The notes under the pieces were generated by a model. That model was not told where the DNA came from, made no database searches, and worked only from the letters and a program-made list of their open reading frames with translations. A DNA stretch of 64,000 nt, from contig NZ_JASPJX010000002.1 in the NCBI RefSeq assembly GCF_030232585.1, positions 186,001 to 250,000 on the forward strand. Direction: 5' to 3'. Numbering within the stretch: the stretch's first letter is position 1; every line of letters starts with the position of its first letter. This DNA comes from Corynebacterium sp. MSK008 (GTDB lineage Bacteria > Actinomycetota > Actinomycetes > Mycobacteriales > Mycobacteriaceae). Shown piece by piece: positions 36,448 through 45,425 of the stretch. Made by a program: the position numbers and the translations under genes.

Positions 36448-37485
36448 GTGCTTCGCGCAGATCTTTCCCTCTTCCCGGACTACAAGCCCGGAAAATCCGA
36501 CGAAACAAAACTGAAGTTGTCCGCCAACGAGGCAAATTTTGGTCCCCTGCCTACCGCACTGGAAGCCATTCGTGAATCGGCGTTACGGGCGAACCGGTAC
36601 CCCATTTCCGGGTCGCCAGTGCTACGTAAAGCCTTGGCTGCTCGTCTCGGGTTGGCGGAGGAACAGGTCGTGGTCACGCCCGGGGCATCGGCGGTGATCC
36701 AACAAGCCGTTTTGATGACTTGTTCTACAGGTGACGAGGTCCTGTTTCCCTGGCGCAGCTTCGAGGCCTACCCGCTTTACGCTCGAGTCGGCGGGGCCAC
36801 CCCGGTCAAGGTGCCGCTCGGTGAGGACGAAGCGATTGATTTGAATGCGGTTGCAGACGCGATCACAGACCGCACCCGTCTGATTATCATTTGCAACCCG
36901 AATAATCCCACCGGCCTGACCATCACCAAAGACGAGTTCACCGAATTCATGCGGCGGGTCCCGGAAGACATCGTGGTGGTGTTGGATGAGGCGTATTACG
37001 AGTTCAACGATGCCGAAGACACTCCGGACGGCGTCGAAGAGATCGCAAAGTATCCCAACCTCATTGGCGCGCGCACGTTTTCCAAAGCCTACGGCCTGGC
37101 GGGGTTGCGTGTCGGCTACGGCTTCGGCAACCCGGAGTTGATTCGCTCGCTCGGGCTCGTCGCCCTTCCCCTCACCGTCACAGAGCTGTCCGAGCTCGCG
37201 GCCGTCGCTTCGCTGGAGGCGCACGATGAGCTCATGGTGCGAGTGAAAGAGACACAAGCCCAGCGTGACCGGGTCTCTGAGGCGCTTGGTCTGCAGCGCT
37301 CTCACGGAAACTTCGTCTGGATTCCGGGTGAAAACGGAGCTGAGATCGAACAAAAAATTAGCGCCGAGGGTGTCATCATCCGCAGCTATCCGGATTCGGG
37401 AGCGCGCGTGAGCATCACCGATGAGGCGGAGACGGATCAGTTCCTCGAAGCATGGAGACGCGCGGGTTTACCTGCCATAAAATGA
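36448..37485 (+). CDS. Class I/II aminotransferase, HisC/aromatic type
   Basis: 345 residues from GTG 36448 with an AAAGG site. PLP fold type I motifs: NEANFGP at the N-terminus, ICNPNNPTG, VVLDEAYYEF (PLP Asp/Tyr), and the Schiff-base lysine in RTFSKAYGLAGLRVGYG. The family holds histidinol-phosphate and aromatic aminotransferases. Genomic context, behind amide hydrolases and an amino-acid carrier and away from his genes, favours a catabolic amino-acid transaminase. Its keto-acid product could feed the ThDP enzyme at 29199; this is inference. Confidence 0.8.
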   Translation: MLRADLSLFPDYKPGKSDETKLKLSANEANFGPLPTALEAIRESALRANRYPISGSPVLRKALAARLGLAEEQVVVTPGASAVIQQAVLMTCSTGDEVLFPWRSFEAYPLYARVGGATPVKVPLGEDEAIDLNAVADAITDRTRLIIICNPNNPTGLTITKDEFTEFMRRVPEDIVVVLDEAYYEFNDAEDTPDGVEEIAKYPNLIGARTFSKAYGLAGLRVGYGFGNPELIRSLGLVALPLTVTELSELAAVASLEAHDELMVRVKETQAQRDRVSEALGLQRSHGNFVWIPGENGAEIEQKISAEGVIIRSYPDSGARVSITDEAETDQFLEAWRRAGLPAIK

Positions 37486-37489
37486 GGCT

Positions 37490-37993
37490 ATGACCAGTGT
37501 CTTCTACACCACGTTCTATGGCTCCACTCGCCAGTACGCCGAGGAACTGGCCGGCCGCCTCGGCACCGTCGCGCGCGAGCTGCCCGCCACCCTCGACGCC
37601 ACCGGCGGCCCCGTCGTCGTCCTCTCTCCAGTCCACGGCCCCTCGCATCCGGGCGTGCGCTTCATCAAATCACTGCCGGCGATTGATCGTCCGTTGGCTT
37701 TGGTCACTGTCGGCATGACGCTTGTCGACGCCGCAAGGCACGACGACGCTTCCGGCGCCCTCCTCGGAAACCGCGCGGGGCAAGTAACCCGCTTTTACCT
37801 GCCTGGCAGGTTGAAGTACTCGGAGCTGACCACCGCCCACCGGTGGGCGATGAAAGCGCTGGTGGGCGCGCTGCGGCTCAAGCGCCAGCGCACCGAGAAC
37901 GAGCAGGCGATGGTGGACAGCTACGGCCGGGACACGGACCGTGTGGACCTGACGCTCCTTGATCCGGTGGTGGAGTGGGCGCAGCGCGCCTAG
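37490..37993 (+). CDS. Flavodoxin-like protein
   Basis: 167 residues, 4 bp after the aminotransferase. The N-terminus SVFYTTFYGSTRQYAEELA matches the FMN phosphate-binding loop of flavodoxins (T/S-x-T/S-G-x-T pattern, here TFYGSTR). A second strand (VVVLSPVHGPSHPG) fits the 50s loop. It resembles the HemG-type or flavodoxin-domain proteins of actinobacteria. No partner reductase is adjacent, and the link to the preceding operon is only positional. The last 4 bp overlap the convergent small surface protein gene. Confidence 0.7.
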   Translation: MTSVFYTTFYGSTRQYAEELAGRLGTVARELPATLDATGGPVVVLSPVHGPSHPGVRFIKSLPAIDRPLALVTVGMTLVDAARHDDASGALLGNRAGQVTRFYLPGRLKYSELTTAHRWAMKALVGALRLKRQRTENEQAMVDSYGRDTDRVDLTLLDPVVEWAQRA

Positions 37994-38442
37994 CGGCCGA
38001 GCTTCGGCAGCTGGATTGCGCCGGACTGCACCGCGAAGTTGGCGATCAGGCCCAGCACCGCGAGCACGACGGTGGCGATGATGCCGCCCTTGATGCCCGC
38101 TTCCAGCGGCTCGGACTTGTAGTCCTCGCCGTCGAGGCACGCCTGTACGGCCTGGGCGTTGTTGGCTTTCTGCTGCGCCGAGGTGTCGGAGGAGCCGAAC
38201 GCCTCGCCGACGGCCGCGGAGGTGCGCTGCACACCCGTGAGGCGGTTCAGCTCGACGCCTTCAACGCCCTGCTTTGCGACGATCTCCTGCGCCACGTTCT
38301 TCGACCCAATGCCGTCGAGCTCGAGCTTGCACACCGGCAGGTTCTTGTTGCCGGCCATGGTGTTGGAGGCGGCGTCGGCAGGCCCGGTGGCCAAGGTGAC
38401 GGCCATGGAGGCGGCGAGCGCGGCTGCGGTGAACTTCTTCAT
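37990..38442 (-). CDS. Small secreted, C-terminally anchored protein (paralogue A)
   Basis: 150 residues, with a signal peptide (MKKFTAAALAASMAVTLATGPADA-A) and a C-terminal hydrophobic helix (GGIIATVVLAVLGLIANFAV) followed by a short polar tail. The middle has two cysteines (PVCKLEL, QACLDGEDY). It shares the pattern KKF-A-AALAA-M, ASNTM, EAFGSSD, ACxDxxxYK and KxGII with the protein at 40499, so they are paralogues flanking transporter 3. A good AGGAG site lies upstream, and a -10 like TACAAT is at 38471-38476. I infer an envelope-anchored small protein of unknown function. Confidence 0.75.
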   Translation of the reverse strand: MKKFTAAALAASMAVTLATGPADAASNTMAGNKNLPVCKLELDGIGSKNVAQEIVAKQGVEGVELNRLTGVQRTSAAVGEAFGSSDTSAQQKANNAQAVQACLDGEDYKSEPLEAGIKGGIIATVVLAVLGLIANFAVQSGAIQLPKLGR

Positions 38443-38562
38443 GGAAACTCCTGTTCAGGGGCGGGGAACAATTGTAATCAATATAACCCCCTGCCTTGAC
38501 GGTTGTCCGCGAAGGGTCGCCTTTTGTGCCTGTGGACTCCCCGGTTATTACTGCACGCCGCA

Positions 38563-38590
38563 TTGCCTTATCATTCGTGTGGCTTATACC
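38563..38590 (+). promoter_or_regulatory. Promoter candidate for transporter 3
   Basis: TTGCCT (38563-38568), a 16-bp spacer, then TATACC (38585-38590). An AAGGAG ribosome-binding site follows at 38602-38607, ahead of the TTG start at 38613. Confidence 0.5.
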
Positions 38591-38612
38591 ACTCATGTGT
38601 TAAGGAGTACCT

Positions 38613-39932
38613 TTGACCACTGCGGGCAAAGAGTTCAATTTGGAACACCTCACCGTCGCCGACAAGCGGCAGGTGGAGGAAAACCGGTCCGGCGCCGTCC
38701 CCGATGGCGGCACCCTGTCCTGGGCTCTCACCCTGTTCGGCACCGCCGTCGGCGCCGGCATCCTGTTCCTTCCCATCGACGCCGGCAGCTTCGGCTTCGT
38801 CCCGCTGCTGCTGATCACCCTCTTCATCGGCCCGATGGTGTTCTTCTCGCACCGCACCTACGCCCGCATCGTGGCCGCCTCCCCGGTCAAGGGCCTGGAC
38901 GTGCTGCAGGTGGTCACCGCCCTTGCCGGCCGCAACCGCGGCCTGATGACGGGCCTGATGTACTGGCTGTCCATCTATCCCATCGTGCTCATCTACGGCG
39001 TGAGTATTACCAACACGATGGACAGCTTCGTGGTCAACCAGCTCAATGGCCCCGAAGTGCCGCGCTGGCTCATGGCCCTCCTGTGTGTCGGCGTGCTCAC
39101 CGGCGCCTACGCGCTGGGCAAGAAGGCCACCCTGGCCTTTGCCAACATGCTGGTCTACCCCCTGATCATCGCGTTGGCCGCGGTGTCGTTCTACCTCATC
39201 CCCCAGTGGGACCTGGCCAGCTTCCGCTCCTACGAGTCCGACGTGCCGTTCTGGAAGGCGATGCTGCTGATCCTGCCGGTGTTCGTGTTCTCCTTCAACC
39301 ACATGCCGGCGATGTCGCAGTTCGCCCTAGACGTGCAGAAGAAGTACCCGGATGACCTGGAGTCCACCAAGAAGGCCGTGGTGAAGACTGAGGCCATCAC
39401 TACTGGCCTGCTGGTGGTGTTCACCATGTTCTTCGTGTGGTCCTGCACCCTGGCGCTGGGTGCCGACGGCATGGACGCCGCCCGCGAGCAGAACATCCCC
39501 GTGCTGTCTTACCTGGCCAACGAGACCGACACGCCGTTTTTGGCCATCCTCTCCCCGATCGTTGCCCTCTGCGCGATTGCGTCGTCCTACTTCGGCCACG
39601 TCATGGGCGCCGAGGAAGGCACCACCTACCTGGTGCGCGCCGTCGCGCCGGGTGCAGCAGAGCGACTGGACCCGAAGAAGCTGCGCTGGGGCATCTACGT
39701 CTTCATCTTCGTCACCACGGTGATCGCCGGCATCCTCAACCCGTCGATCCTGGACCTGATCTCCGTGGTCGGCGGCGTGTTCATCACATTCTTGGTGTAC
39801 ATCGTGCCGATGCTGTTGTTCCGCTACGCCAAGGACTACAAGCGCTACGCCAACAAGCCCGAAACCTGGTTCGTGTTCGTGCTGGGCACCGTGATCATGT
39901 GCGTGGCCATCTGGCAGATGTTCGCGGGCTAG
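38613..39932 (+). CDS. SdaC-like HAAAP amino acid transporter (paralogue 3)
   Basis: 439 residues from TTG 38613, supported by AAGGAG 5 bases upstream. It has the same fold and signatures as the proteins at 19464 and 35043 (GAGILFLPIDAGSFGFVP, SHRTYARIVAASPVKGLDVL), but the N-terminal tail is shorter and lacks HSDEH. It is more diverged, with NHMPAMSQFALDVQKKYPDDLE where the others have SHMAALSQ. About 11 membrane helices. It is monocistronic and flanked by two paralogous small surface proteins on the opposite strand, possibly a conserved neighbourhood. Confidence 0.85.
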   Translation: MTTAGKEFNLEHLTVADKRQVEENRSGAVPDGGTLSWALTLFGTAVGAGILFLPIDAGSFGFVPLLLITLFIGPMVFFSHRTYARIVAASPVKGLDVLQVVTALAGRNRGLMTGLMYWLSIYPIVLIYGVSITNTMDSFVVNQLNGPEVPRWLMALLCVGVLTGAYALGKKATLAFANMLVYPLIIALAAVSFYLIPQWDLASFRSYESDVPFWKAMLLILPVFVFSFNHMPAMSQFALDVQKKYPDDLESTKKAVVKTEAITTGLLVVFTMFFVWSCTLALGADGMDAAREQNIPVLSYLANETDTPFLAILSPIVALCAIASSYFGHVMGAEEGTTYLVRAVAPGAAERLDPKKLRWGIYVFIFVTTVIAGILNPSILDLISVVGGVFITFLVYIVPMLLFRYAKDYKRYANKPETWFVFVLGTVIMCVAIWQMFAG

Positions 39933-39935
39933 AAC

Positions 39936-40352
39936 CTAGAGGTGCACGACCTCAACGTCACCCTTCTCCGCCAGATATTGCGCAGCCACGGAGCGGTGGC
40001 ATTCGGCGGGGTCGGGCTCTGAGCAGAGGAGGGCGGAGCCGTCGATAAGCTTGGGCATCTCGCGCTCGGCGAACTCGGCGCGCAACTGCTCCGCAAACTC
40101 GTCGAACGGCAGGCCCTCCTTTCGGTACGCGCGCATGAGGTCCTCGCTGGGCGCCAGCGCCAGCTCGTGGGAGTAGCCGATGCCCGCGATGGTGTCGAGA
40201 AACCACGGCAGGTCCGACTGTTTGGTAAATCCGGCGAGCTGGTTCGTGTTGTGCCGCCGGATATCCACGATCTGCTTTACGCCGTTGTCCCGCAGGATGT
40301 CGAAGAACTCCTCAGCGGTCTTCTTGCTGTAGCCGATGGTGTAGAGCCGCAT
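39936..40352 (-). CDS. DUF488 domain protein
   Basis: 138 residues from ATG 40352, chosen because MRLYTIGYSKKTAEEF is the usual DUF488 start; the open frame runs 87 bp further. Conserved features are IVDIRRHNTNQLAGF, the WFLDTIAGIGYSHELALAPS region and LLCSEPDPAECHRSVAAQYL, with a Cys/His pair near the C-terminus. The family is of unknown function and has been linked to nucleic-acid or redox chemistry. It converges with transporter 3 (3 bp between stops). Confidence 0.8.
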   Translation of the reverse strand: MRLYTIGYSKKTAEEFFDILRDNGVKQIVDIRRHNTNQLAGFTKQSDLPWFLDTIAGIGYSHELALAPSEDLMRAYRKEGLPFDEFAEQLRAEFAEREMPKLIDGSALLCSEPDPAECHRSVAAQYLAEKGDVEVVHL

Positions 40353-40383
40353 GTTTGCAACTGTAGCGGCCTTGGATCCAAGG

Positions 40384-40435
40384 TTGCGGACTCCGCGTTG
40401 CGGACAATTCCGGGAGGACCAACAATTGGTGCTGG
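40384..40435 (+). repeat. Dispersed hairpin repeat, full-length copy
   Basis: TTGCGGACTCCGCGTTGCGG, then ACAATTCCGGGAGG and ACCAACAATTGGT. Both stems (GCGGA/TCCGC and ACCAA/TTGGT) are intact. It lies between the DUF488 gene and the terminator at 40446. Confidence 0.6.
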
Positions 40436-40445
40436 CCAACGAAAA

Positions 40446-40474
40446 AGCGGCCGTCTTGCGAGAGGACGGCCGCT
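40446..40474 (-). terminator. Rho-independent terminator of the 40499 gene
   Basis: AGCGGCCGTC and GACGGCCGCT form a perfect 10-bp stem around a 9-base loop. On the minus strand it is followed by a run of five T. It lies 24 bp past the stop of the small surface protein gene. Confidence 0.85.
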
Positions 40475-40498
40475 AAAGTGCGCTGGTCTAGTGCGGGA

Positions 40499-40927
40499 CT
40501 AGAACGGCAGGAACGGCTGGATGAATGGCCAAGCGGCGCCGCCAAGTGCGAGCAGGCCAACGATCACGGTACCGGCGATGATGCCGGCCTTGGTACCGTC
40601 GGTCATCGGGGTGGTCTTGTAGTTCTTACGGTCGACGCAAGCCTTGTAGGCGTTGACGGTCTCGCGCCCCTCGATCGTGGCGGAGTCGCTGGAGCCAAAC
40701 GCCTCAGCGAGGTAGGAAGACGTCATGACGGCGTTCGCGAGCTTCTCCGGGTCGTTGGCGAGGAACTGCTCGGCCTCGTCCGGGGTGGTGTTGTCGGTGC
40801 CCAGCGGAGTGACGACACGGCAGCCGAAGTTGTAGTTGGTCATCGTGTTCGACGCAGCCTGGGCTTCAACTGCGCCGAGGGACAGGGTCATGGTTGCGGC
40901 CAGGGCGGCTGCCGCGAACTTCTTCAC
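40499..40927 (-). CDS. Small secreted, C-terminally anchored protein (paralogue B)
   Basis: 142 residues from GTG 40927, chosen because GAGGAG lies 7 bases upstream and the signal peptide (MKKFAAAALAATMTLSLGAVEAQA) starts there; the open frame is 138 bp longer. The middle has two cysteines (FGCRVV, KACVDRKNYK) and a Glu/Asp-rich stretch. The C-terminal helix AGIIAGTVIVGLLALGGAAW is followed by PFIQPFLPF. A paralogue of the 37990 protein, in the same orientation on the other side of transporter 3. Function unknown. Confidence 0.78.
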   Translation of the reverse strand: MKKFAAAALAATMTLSLGAVEAQAASNTMTNYNFGCRVVTPLGTDNTTPDEAEQFLANDPEKLANAVMTSSYLAEAFGSSDSATIEGRETVNAYKACVDRKNYKTTPMTDGTKAGIIAGTVIVGLLALGGAAWPFIQPFLPF

Positions 40928-41185
40928 AGGGAAACTCCTCGTCTGTGACAGGAAAACAACAGGTTCAAAAATGAATATATGCCCACCGGCGCCACTCTGG
41001 AAGTGGGGGTGTCCTGCGGGGTTGCCGCCGCCCGCTTGCAAAAGTTTACATGCGAGGAGAAACATAAGTGTTCTACCTGCAGGTTTAATTCTGGACGTCT
41101 GTCCCAGATGTCAGATCTTGCGAAACCGCCCCGGACCCCGCGCCGGGCGCCTGCGTCCAAACACCCTTAACTACACTGCATAACC

Positions 41186-44014
41186 ATGACTGAGGCGACC
41201 CCGCACCGCTATACGGCCGAGCTGGCCAACACCATCGAGCAGAAGTGGCAGGCGTACTGGCGCGACAACCAGACGTTTTACGCCCCGAACCCGGTCGGCG
41301 ACCTTGCTACCGGCGAGCCGCTCCCGGACGACAAACTCAACGTCCAGGACATGTTCCCCTACCCCTCGGGCGCGGGGCTGCATGTGGGCCACCCGCTGAG
41401 CTACATCGCCACGGACGTGTTCGCGCGCTACAACCGCATGCTGGGCAAGAACGTGCTGCACACGCTGGGTTATGACGCGTTCGGCCTCCCCGCGGAGCAG
41501 TACGCCATCCAGACCGGCACGCACCCGCGCGTGACCACGGAGGCGAACATTGCCAACATGCGCCGCCAACTGGCCATGCTGGGCCTGGGTCATGACCCGC
41601 GCCGCTCCGTGGCCACCACTGACCCGGAGTTTTACCGCTGGACGCAGTGGATCTTCCTGCAGATTTACAACGCCTGGTTCGACGAGGACCTGCAGAAGGC
41701 CCGCCCGATCGAGGACTTGGTCAAGGACCTCATGTCCGGCGCCCGCACCACGAAGGACGGCCGCAACTTCCGCGACCTGACCACGGCGGAAAAGCACAAG
41801 GCTATCGACGAGTTCCGCCTCGTCTACCTCTCCGACTCCATGGTCAACTGGTGCCCGGGCCTGGGCACGGTGCTGGCCAACGAGGAGGTCACCGCCGACG
41901 GCCGCTCGGAGCGCGGCAACTACCCCGTCTTCCGCAAGCGTCTGCGCCAGTGGATGATGCGCATCACCGACTACTCGGACCGCCTGCTCGACGACCTCGA
42001 CCTGCTCGAATGGCCCGAAAAGGTCAAGAGCATGCAACGCAACTGGATCGGCCGTTCCCGCGGCGCGGACGTGCACTTCGCCTCCCCCGCCGGCGACATC
42101 ACGGTCTTCACCACCCGCCCGGACACGCTCTTCGGCGCGTCCTATGTGGTGTTGGCGCCGGAGCATGAGCTTGTCGACGAGCTGGTCACCGCCTCCTACC
42201 CCTCCGACGTGGATAGCCGCTGGACCGGCGGCGCCGCCACCCCGCGCGAGGCGGTGGATAACTACCTGCGCTCGATTGCCGCGAAGTCCGACGTGGAGCG
42301 CCAGGAAAACAAGGAAAAGACCGGCGTGTTCCTCGGCTCCTACGCCGTGAACCCGGTCAGCGGCGAGGAGGTGCCGATCTTCATCGCCGACTACGTGCTT
42401 ACCGGCTACGGCACCGGCGCGATCATGGCGGTGCCGGCGCACGACGAGCGCGACTACGAGTTCGCCTCCGTCTTCGGCCTGCCCATCACCCCGGTTCTGG
42501 ACGGTGATGTTACTGAGGCGGCGTTCACCGGCGACGCGGAGCACATCAACTCCGCGAACGAGGACGGTCTGGATTTGAACGGCCTGGGCAAGGGTGAGGC
42601 TATTGAGCGGGCGATCCTTTGGCTCGTCGATAGGCAGAGGGGCTCCGAGAAGATCCAGTACAAACTGCGCGACTGGTTGTTCGCGCGCCAGCGTTACTGG
42701 GGCGAGCCGTTCCCGATCGTGTACGACGAGAACGGTCAGGCGCACGGGCTGCCCGAGGACATGCTGCCGGTGGAGCTGCCGGAGGTGGAGGACTACAACC
42801 CCGTCGCCTTCGACCCCGACGACGCCGACTCCGAACCCGCCCCGCCGCTGGCCAAGGCCACCGACTGGGTCGAGGTCGAGCTGGACCTGGGCCACGGCAA
42901 GCAGAAGTACTGGCGCGACACCAACGTGATGCCGCAGTGGGCCGGTTCCTCCTGGTACCAGCTGCGCTACATCGACCCGACCAACGCCGACGCGCTGGTG
43001 GACATTGAGAACGAGCGCTACTGGACGGGCCCGCGCCCCGACGAGCACGGCGAAAACGACCCGGGCGGCGTGGACCTCTACGTCGGCGGCGTCGAGCACG
43101 CGGTGCTGCACCTGCTGTACGCCCGCTTCTGGCACAAGGTGCTGTTTGACCTGGGTTTTGTCACCTCCCAGGAACCGTACCGCCGCCTGTTCAACCAGGG
43201 CTACATCCAGGCCTACGCCTACACGGATTCGCGCGGCGTGTACGTCCCGGCCGCCGAGGTGGAGGAAAAGGACGGCAAGTTCTTCTACAACGGCGCCGAA
43301 GTCAACCGCGAGTACGGCAAGATGGGCAAGTCCCTGAAGAACTCCGTCGCGCCGGACGACGTCGTGGAGGAGTACGGTGCCGACACCCTGCGCGTCTACG
43401 AAATGTCCATGGGGCCGCTGGACACCTCCCGCCCGTGGGCGACCAAGGACGTCGTCGGCGCGCACCGCTTCCTGCAGCGCCTGTGGCGCCTGGTGGTGGA
43501 CGAGGCCACCGGTGAAGCCACGGTCGTGGACACTGAGCTTTCGGACGAGGACTCTAAGTACCTGCACCGCACCATCGCCGGCGTGCGCGACGACTACGAG
43601 CACCTGCGCGACAACACCGTCGCCGCCAAGCTCATCGAGTACGTCAACTACCTGACCAAGACCTACCCGAACGGCGCGCCCCGCGCCGCCGTCGAGCCGC
43701 TGGTGCAGATGGTCTCGCCCTTGGCGCCGCACATCGCCGAGGAGCTGTGGTCTGTGTTGGGCCACTCCGAGACCATCACGTTCGAGCCGTTCCCGGAGTT
43801 CGAGGAGCAATGGCTTGTCGACGACACCGTGGAAGTGCCCGTCCAAATCAACGGCAAGGTCAAGGCGCGCATCGACGTCGCCGCCGACGCCTCCAAGGAC
43901 GACCTCGAGGCCGCGGCACTTGCCGACGAGCGCGTGGCCGACCTGGTCGCCGGCAAGAACGTGGTGAAGGTCATCGCCATCCCGGGCCGCATGGTCAACC
44001 TGGTGGTCAAGTAG
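41186..44014 (+). CDS. leuS: Leucyl-tRNA synthetase
   Basis: 942 residues, the usual length. Class I signatures: HVGH at residues 66-69 (HIGH motif, in [15 protein letters not shown]) and KMGKS at 712-716 (KMSKS motif). The editing domain CP1 contains [19 protein letters not shown] and [12 protein letters not shown], the sites for hydrolysing mischarged tRNA. The C-terminal anticodon and [15 protein letters not shown] region is present. It charges tRNA-Leu in the cytoplasm. A -10 like TACACT at 41171-41176 ends 9 bases before the ATG, so the leader is very short. I looked for a T-box in the 258-bp gap 40928-41185 and saw none. Confidence 0.97.
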   Translation: MTEATPHRYTAELANTIEQKWQAYWRDNQTFYAPNPVGDLATGEPLPDDKLNVQDMFPYPSGAGLHVGHPLSYIATDVFARYNRMLGKNVLHTLGYDAFGLPAEQYAIQTGTHPRVTTEANIANMRRQLAMLGLGHDPRRSVATTDPEFYRWTQWIFLQIYNAWFDEDLQKARPIEDLVKDLMSGARTTKDGRNFRDLTTAEKHKAIDEFRLVYLSDSMVNWCPGLGTVLANEEVTADGRSERGNYPVFRKRLRQWMMRITDYSDRLLDDLDLLEWPEKVKSMQRNWIGRSRGADVHFASPAGDITVFTTRPDTLFGASYVVLAPEHELVDELVTASYPSDVDSRWTGGAATPREAVDNYLRSIAAKSDVERQENKEKTGVFLGSYAVNPVSGEEVPIFIADYVLTGYGTGAIMAVPAHDERDYEFASVFGLPITPVLDGDVTEAAFTGDAEHINSANEDGLDLNGLGKGEAIERAILWLVDRQRGSEKIQYKLRDWLFARQRYWGEPFPIVYDENGQAHGLPEDMLPVELPEVEDYNPVAFDPDDADSEPAPPLAKATDWVEVELDLGHGKQKYWRDTNVMPQWAGSSWYQLRYIDPTNADALVDIENERYWTGPRPDEHGENDPGGVDLYVGGVEHAVLHLLYARFWHKVLFDLGFVTSQEPYRRLFNQGYIQAYAYTDSRGVYVPAAEVEEKDGKFFYNGAEVNREYGKMGKSLKNSVAPDDVVEEYGADTLRVYEMSMGPLDTSRPWATKDVVGAHRFLQRLWRLVVDEATGEATVVDTELSDEDSKYLHRTIAGVRDDYEHLRDNTVAAKLIEYVNYLTKTYPNGAPRAAVEPLVQMVSPLAPHIAEELWSVLGHSETITFEPFPEFEEQWLVDDTVEVPVQINGKVKARIDVAADASKDDLEAAALADERVADLVAGKNVVKVIAIPGRMVNLVVK

Positions 44015-44036
44015 GGGGTTCGCGTCGGGTGCCTGC

Positions 44037-44062
44037 GGGGCGGGGCCGCCCGGCCCCGCCCC
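44037..44062 (+). terminator. Very strong G/C hairpin after leuS
   Basis: GGGGCGGGGCCG and CGGCCCCGCCCC are perfectly complementary 12-base arms separated by CC, 22 bp after the leuS stop. There is no T-tract, so it is either a non-canonical terminator or an mRNA-stabilising hairpin. Confidence 0.55.
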
Positions 44063-44078
44063 GGCCCAGGCCCGCCCC

Positions 44079-44201
44079 AATTTATTCACCCGCCGGGGCC
44101 TCCTCGGTGAACAAATCCCTTTTTGAGCGGTTGATTTGTTCATTTTCCCCAGGTCGCTACTCCCACGAGGGGGATCTATTCATCGCGTGGTGAATGAATT
44201 T
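44079..44201. repeat. Palindromic intergenic element (copy 1)
   Basis: Outer arms AATTTATTCACC and GGTGAATGAATTT; inner units GGTGAACAAATC and TGATTTGTTCATTTTCCCCAGGTC split across the element. A second copy lies at 47604-47731 and shares the same inner block and outer-arm design. The 415-bp gap 44015-44429 holds this element and the leuS hairpin; I see no gene in it. Confidence 0.75.
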
Positions 44202-44429
44202 GCCTGGGCGGCGAAAATCGGGCGGGCCGGGGCCTGCCCCGCGCCACTCATCCCGACACATCGCGGCTGAATCTGTCAGGCGGCCCCCAAACCCCCAGGT
44301 CGGCGCAAACGGCTGTCGTAATGTGTCAGGACCCCGGCCGTCCGGACCCCGCCCGCTGCCCGGGTCTGTGACTGGTGTGGCTGATAAAATCCCGAGTGAA
44401 CAAAACCGACGATCACGAAGGATGAGTGC

Positions 44430-45425
44430 ATGTCCACCCCTTATAACGGCGGCGGGTACGAGCCGTACCCGGAGCACCCCGAAGGCAGCCACCCGGAGAA
44501 CGGCGGCTACCCGGCCTACAACACCCAGAACACCGAGCACACCTACGACGCCTTCGAGGTAAACAGCGCGGCGTCGATGGCTGGCGCCTCCGCGCTGCGC
44601 TTCCACGGCCAGCAGCTCACCGACAACGCCCCCGGTGACGGCGCTTCGCCGCACCCGATCAACGATCCGGCGTCGAACGGCTGGTTCCACGTGAAGGGCA
44701 ACGGCAAGCTCGATGTCATGGAGGCGCTGAGCTGGGGCGGCAAGGCTCTGTTCGCCAACGCCAAGCTGTGGATCCCGCTGGGCGTGGCCTACACGGTGCT
44801 CGCGGTACTGGGCCAGTTTTTGCCGGGCGCGGGGTCGATGATCGGCTCGATCGGCATGCTGCTGCTCGCCCCGTGGATGGTTGGCGTGGCGTTGCAGCAG
44901 ACGCTGGTGAGGCAGTTCACGTACAACGAGGCGAAGGCGCCGGCGTACGGCAAGACGCTGGGCGTGACGGCGCTGCTCGGCGTGGTGGCCATGATTTTCT
45001 CTATGATCCTGATCATGGTGCTCGCGTTCGGCGCGCTGACCTCCATCGATCCGACCACGCTGCCGGATAACCCGGAAAACCTCAGCCCGGGGGAGATGTG
45101 GAATTTGCTGCGTCCGGTTCTGGGCGCGCTGGCTGTCACCGGCGTGATTGGACTGCTGGTGCTGCCGTTTTTCTCGTTCCAGACGTGGTACGCGGCGGAT
45201 AATAACGGCTCGTTCGGCCATGCTATTTCCGCCGGTTTCAAGGCTGGTGCGTCGAATTACCTGAAGATTTTGGGCTTCGTGGTGCTCGCCGGGTTGATCA
45301 ACCTCGTTGGTGGGGCGCTGTTTTTCGTCGGCCTAATTGTGACCCTGCCCGGCACGATGCTCGCCGCGGCGCACGCGTACCGCCAGATTTCCGGCGGTCC
45401 GGTGCCCAAGGAAGCTACAGCTTAA
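44430..45425 (+). CDS. Polytopic membrane protein of unknown function
   Basis: 331 residues, with an AAGGATGAG site 5 bases upstream. The first 100 residues are soluble and rich in Gly, Pro, Tyr and Asn (NGGGYEPYPEHPEG). Then about five to six helices follow, including VAYTVLAVLGQFLPGAGSMIG, MIFSMILIMVLAFGAL, ALAVTGVIGLLVLPFFSF and ILGFVVLAGLINLVGGALFF. Proline/tyrosine-rich tails before a membrane domain are common in actinobacterial envelope proteins. No known domain recognised. The 3' end overlaps the convergent reductase gene by 11 bp. Confidence 0.7.
   Translation: MSTPYNGGGYEPYPEHPEGSHPENGGYPAYNTQNTEHTYDAFEVNSAASMAGASALRFHGQQLTDNAPGDGASPHPINDPASNGWFHVKGNGKLDVMEALSWGGKALFANAKLWIPLGVAYTVLAVLGQFLPGAGSMIGSIGMLLLAPWMVGVALQQTLVRQFTYNEAKAPAYGKTLGVTALLGVVAMIFSMILIMVLAFGALTSIDPTTLPDNPENLSPGEMWNLLRPVLGALAVTGVIGLLVLPFFSFQTWYAADNNGSFGHAISAGFKAGASNYLKILGFVVLAGLINLVGGALFFVGLIVTLPGTMLAAAHAYRQISGGPVPKEATA

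Noticed and set aside
40928..41185. T-box or leader regulator upstream of leuS
   Set aside because: No T-box consensus or specifier stem is visible, and a -10-like element lies 9 bases from the ATG.
41171..44143. 990-residue minus-strand frame opposite leuS
   Set aside because: Shadow of leuS, with no motif of its own and the usual antisense composition.
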